DNA from: Rachicladosporium sp. CCFEE 5018
Lineage: Eukaryota; Ascomycota; Dothideomycetes; Cladosporiales; Cladosporiaceae
Reading direction: 5' to 3'
NCBI GenBank assembly: GCA_002077045.2
Contig: KZ111171.1
Location: 221,816 to 285,815 of the forward strand
DNA length: 64,000 nt
Part shown: positions 62,590 to 64,000 of the stretch, in pieces
How the letters are laid out: every line of letters starts with the position of its first letter
How positions within the stretch are numbered: position 1 is the first letter of the stretch
Program-made: the position numbers and the translations under genes
Notes under the pieces: generated by a model
Told to the model about the DNA's origin: nothing
Database searches by the model: none
Seen by the model: only the letters and a program-made list of their open reading frames with translations

Positions 62590-64000
62590 ATGGCGACCTC
62601 CTCCTTCCCGGCCTTCCTCGACAGCGACCCGTTCCCCACCAACCCGGATCGCCGCCCCATATCCTCCGGCTCAGCGACCACGGATGGCACGAGCGAGTAT
62701 GGCGGTGACGACGACTACACCTCCGCCAAAGAGCGACAAAGCAACATCGCATCGTCGCTCGGCCCCAATGGTCCGGCAGGCGAGCCAGGACTTCCACCAA
62801 GCAGACCGAGCAGTATAGGCGCCGCGTCGGGGAAGAGGGCTTCAGTGCGATCGAGTCTACTGCCGCCACCTTCAAGACGAGGCTTGGCGGCTTTTGTCAC
62901 GAGTCCGAAAGGCGCGACGAGAGATGGCGCGCGCGGTGGGGAGCGGCCGATGTCGCCGAATCACAGCACGCATGTGCCGATCATTGCGTCTGGGTTTGCG
63001 AATCCCATGAGTGGGAAGGATCTACAGGCGCAGAGAGGGCAGAGGGGGTTTGTGACTGGTGGTGCGACGGTGCAGCCGCGCGAGCAGAAGAGGCAGACGC
63101 CGGAGGAGCGGGAACGAGAGACGCGGCATCGGTATAGCAATGCGTCGGTCAATACGCTTCGGGATGGACTGCCGCCGACGACGGCTGAGGATGCGCCGCC
63201 GTTACCGACGAGTCGAGGGACGGATGGGACATTCGATCACAACCAGACGTTCAGTATGGCGAGCGGGAACAGCACAGCACCGCTAACGACGCTGCGATCA
63301 GGTGAGGCCCATCGCTCAGAATTCAGTCCTACGGTGCCGTCCAAAGATCTTCCCCGGCGATCTCCCACCAATCAGTCCCTTCGCGCCAGTCTACGTCTGA
63401 AGTCACGCTCAGCAAGCTGGCAACGACCCTCGGAGACCCACCAACAACTGCACTCCGATCCCTCCTCACCGGCAAACGGCACCTCCGAAAAAGCCGCTGC
63501 CCAACTGCCATACTCTAAAACCCAATCTCGCAAACCCACCCGCGGGAAGAACTACGAATACTACGCTGGCGCCGCAAACTTCTTCCTCTCCGGCCGCCTC
63601 ATGAATGCCCACGCCAAACCAATAAGCATAGCAACCTTCCTCCTAATCCTCATCCCCGCGATCCTCTTCCTCGCCCTCAGCGCACCCTACCTCTGGACGA
63701 ACGTCTCCCCAGCCCTACCAATAATCTTCGCCTACATCCTCCTCCTAACCATCTCCTCCTTCCTGCACGCCTCGTTCTCAGATCCCGGTATCCTACCTCG
63801 CAACTTGCATCCACATCCTCCAGCGAGCGCGGCTGAGATTGCTGATCCCCTGGCACCTGGACCGGCGACGACGGAGTGGGTGTTAGTCCGCTCATTCCCT
63901 CCTCAACCTGCAAATCCCAATCCCGAGGCTGGGGCGGGCGCGGCGCACGCAATGGAAGTGCCGGTCAAGTTCTGCAAATCTTGCACTCTCTGGCGACCGC
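62590..64000 (+). CDS. ERF2: palmitoyltransferase Erf2 (DHHC), 5' part
   Basis: From ATG 62590 (MATSSFPAFLDSDPFPTNPD) the frame stays open to the window end, 470 codons. A long disordered Ser/Pro/Arg region precedes the conserved Erf2 segment: GKNYEYYAGAANFFLSGRLM, AKPISIATFLLILIPAILFL, two transmembrane helices, SSFLHASFSDPGILPRNLHP, DPLAPGPATTEWVLVRS, and the start of the cysteine-rich domain VPVKFCKSCTLWRP. The DHHC motif itself lies beyond base 64000. Erf2 with Erf4 palmitoylates Ras at the ER. In orthologues I recall, the block after NYEYF has an extra conserved tryptophan-glycine; here it is AANFFLSG. Confidence 0.85.
   Translation, partial: MATSSFPAFLDSDPFPTNPDRRPISSGSATTDGTSEYGGDDDYTSAKERQSNIASSLGPNGPAGEPGLPPSRPSSIGAASGKRASVRSSLLPPPSRRGLAAFVTSPKGATRDGARGGERPMSPNHSTHVPIIASGFANPMSGKDLQAQRGQRGFVTGGATVQPREQKRQTPEERERETRHRYSNASVNTLRDGLPPTTAEDAPPLPTSRGTDGTFDHNQTFSMASGNSTAPLTTLRSGEAHRSEFSPTVPSKDLPRRSPTNQSLRASLRLKSRSASWQRPSETHQQLHSDPSSPANGTSEKAAAQLPYSKTQSRKPTRGKNYEYYAGAANFFLSGRLMNAHAKPISIATFLLILIPAILFLALSAPYLWTNVSPALPIIFAYILLLTISSFLHASFSDPGILPRNLHPHPPASAAEIADPLAPGPATTEWVLVRSFPPQPANPNPEAGAGAAHAMEVPVKFCKSCTLWRP

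Noticed and set aside
1..64000. CRISPR arrays, bacterial operons or riboswitches
   Set aside because: The window is fungal nuclear DNA with introns; no direct-repeat/spacer arrays were seen.

Overview
This is nuclear DNA from a filamentous ascomycete (Pezizomycotina). The evidence is many short GT-AG introns of about 45-60 bases, intron-split ribosomal protein genes, a COP9 signalosome subunit, an ASH1-type histone methyltransferase, an AcuM/Rds2 zinc-cluster regulator, and fungal-specific families (HET/NACHT, Helo-like, fungal rhodopsin domain, BTB/POZ cluster). A Dothideomycete is my best guess, but that is inference from protein flavour only.

Layout. 1-4 kb: a possible permease 5' exon at the left edge, a truncated rhodopsin-domain gene and an NVJ2-type lipid-transfer protein. 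4.2-8.2 kb: divergent ribosomal genes RPS9 and RPL21, then ATG29. 8.2-14.1 kb is an accessory island: a membrane-anchored NACHT-HET gene (minus) divergent from a decayed Helo-like gene (plus), bounded on both sides by degenerate copies of the ATG29 3' end. 14.6-23.7 kb: Gemin2-like SMN-complex protein, M20D amidohydrolase, an uncharacterised 899-residue protein, a secreted beta-propeller lactonase and a DCG1-like racemase. 23.8-26.6 kb: three tandem BTB/POZ genes in different states of decay. 27-42 kb: MCP2/CQD2-like ABC1 kinase, tRNA-Pro, RHO3, CWC25, CSN2, otubain, phosducin-like PLP2. 42-54 kb: bZIP factor, SPOUT1-like methyltransferase, YAE1, cysteine-rich unknown, AcuM/RDS2. 54-55.7 kb: a BTB gene and the 3' end of SLU7, separated by a 100-N assembly gap. 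55.9-64 kb: two unknown small proteins, ASH1, a mitochondrial membrane protein and the start of ERF2.

Most genes are unlinked housekeeping functions. Visible arrangements are divergent pairs (RPS9/RPL21, CWC25/CSN2, NACHT-HET/Helo-like, mitochondrial protein/ERF2) and convergent pairs (ATG29/NACHT-HET, PLP2/bZIP, a lost rhodopsin gene/NVJ2).

The best candidate for a little-described system is the NACHT-HET / Helo-like pair. The two genes start about 320 bases apart. The membrane-anchored NACHT protein carries a Gly/Asn-rich segment ending in QIGIF just before its NACHT region, and the reconstructed Helo-like protein ends in the same five residues. This recalls the known NLR-effector amyloid-signalling pairs of fungi (NWD2/HET-S type). 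The effector partner is now broken by a frameshift, a second frame change and a stop codon.
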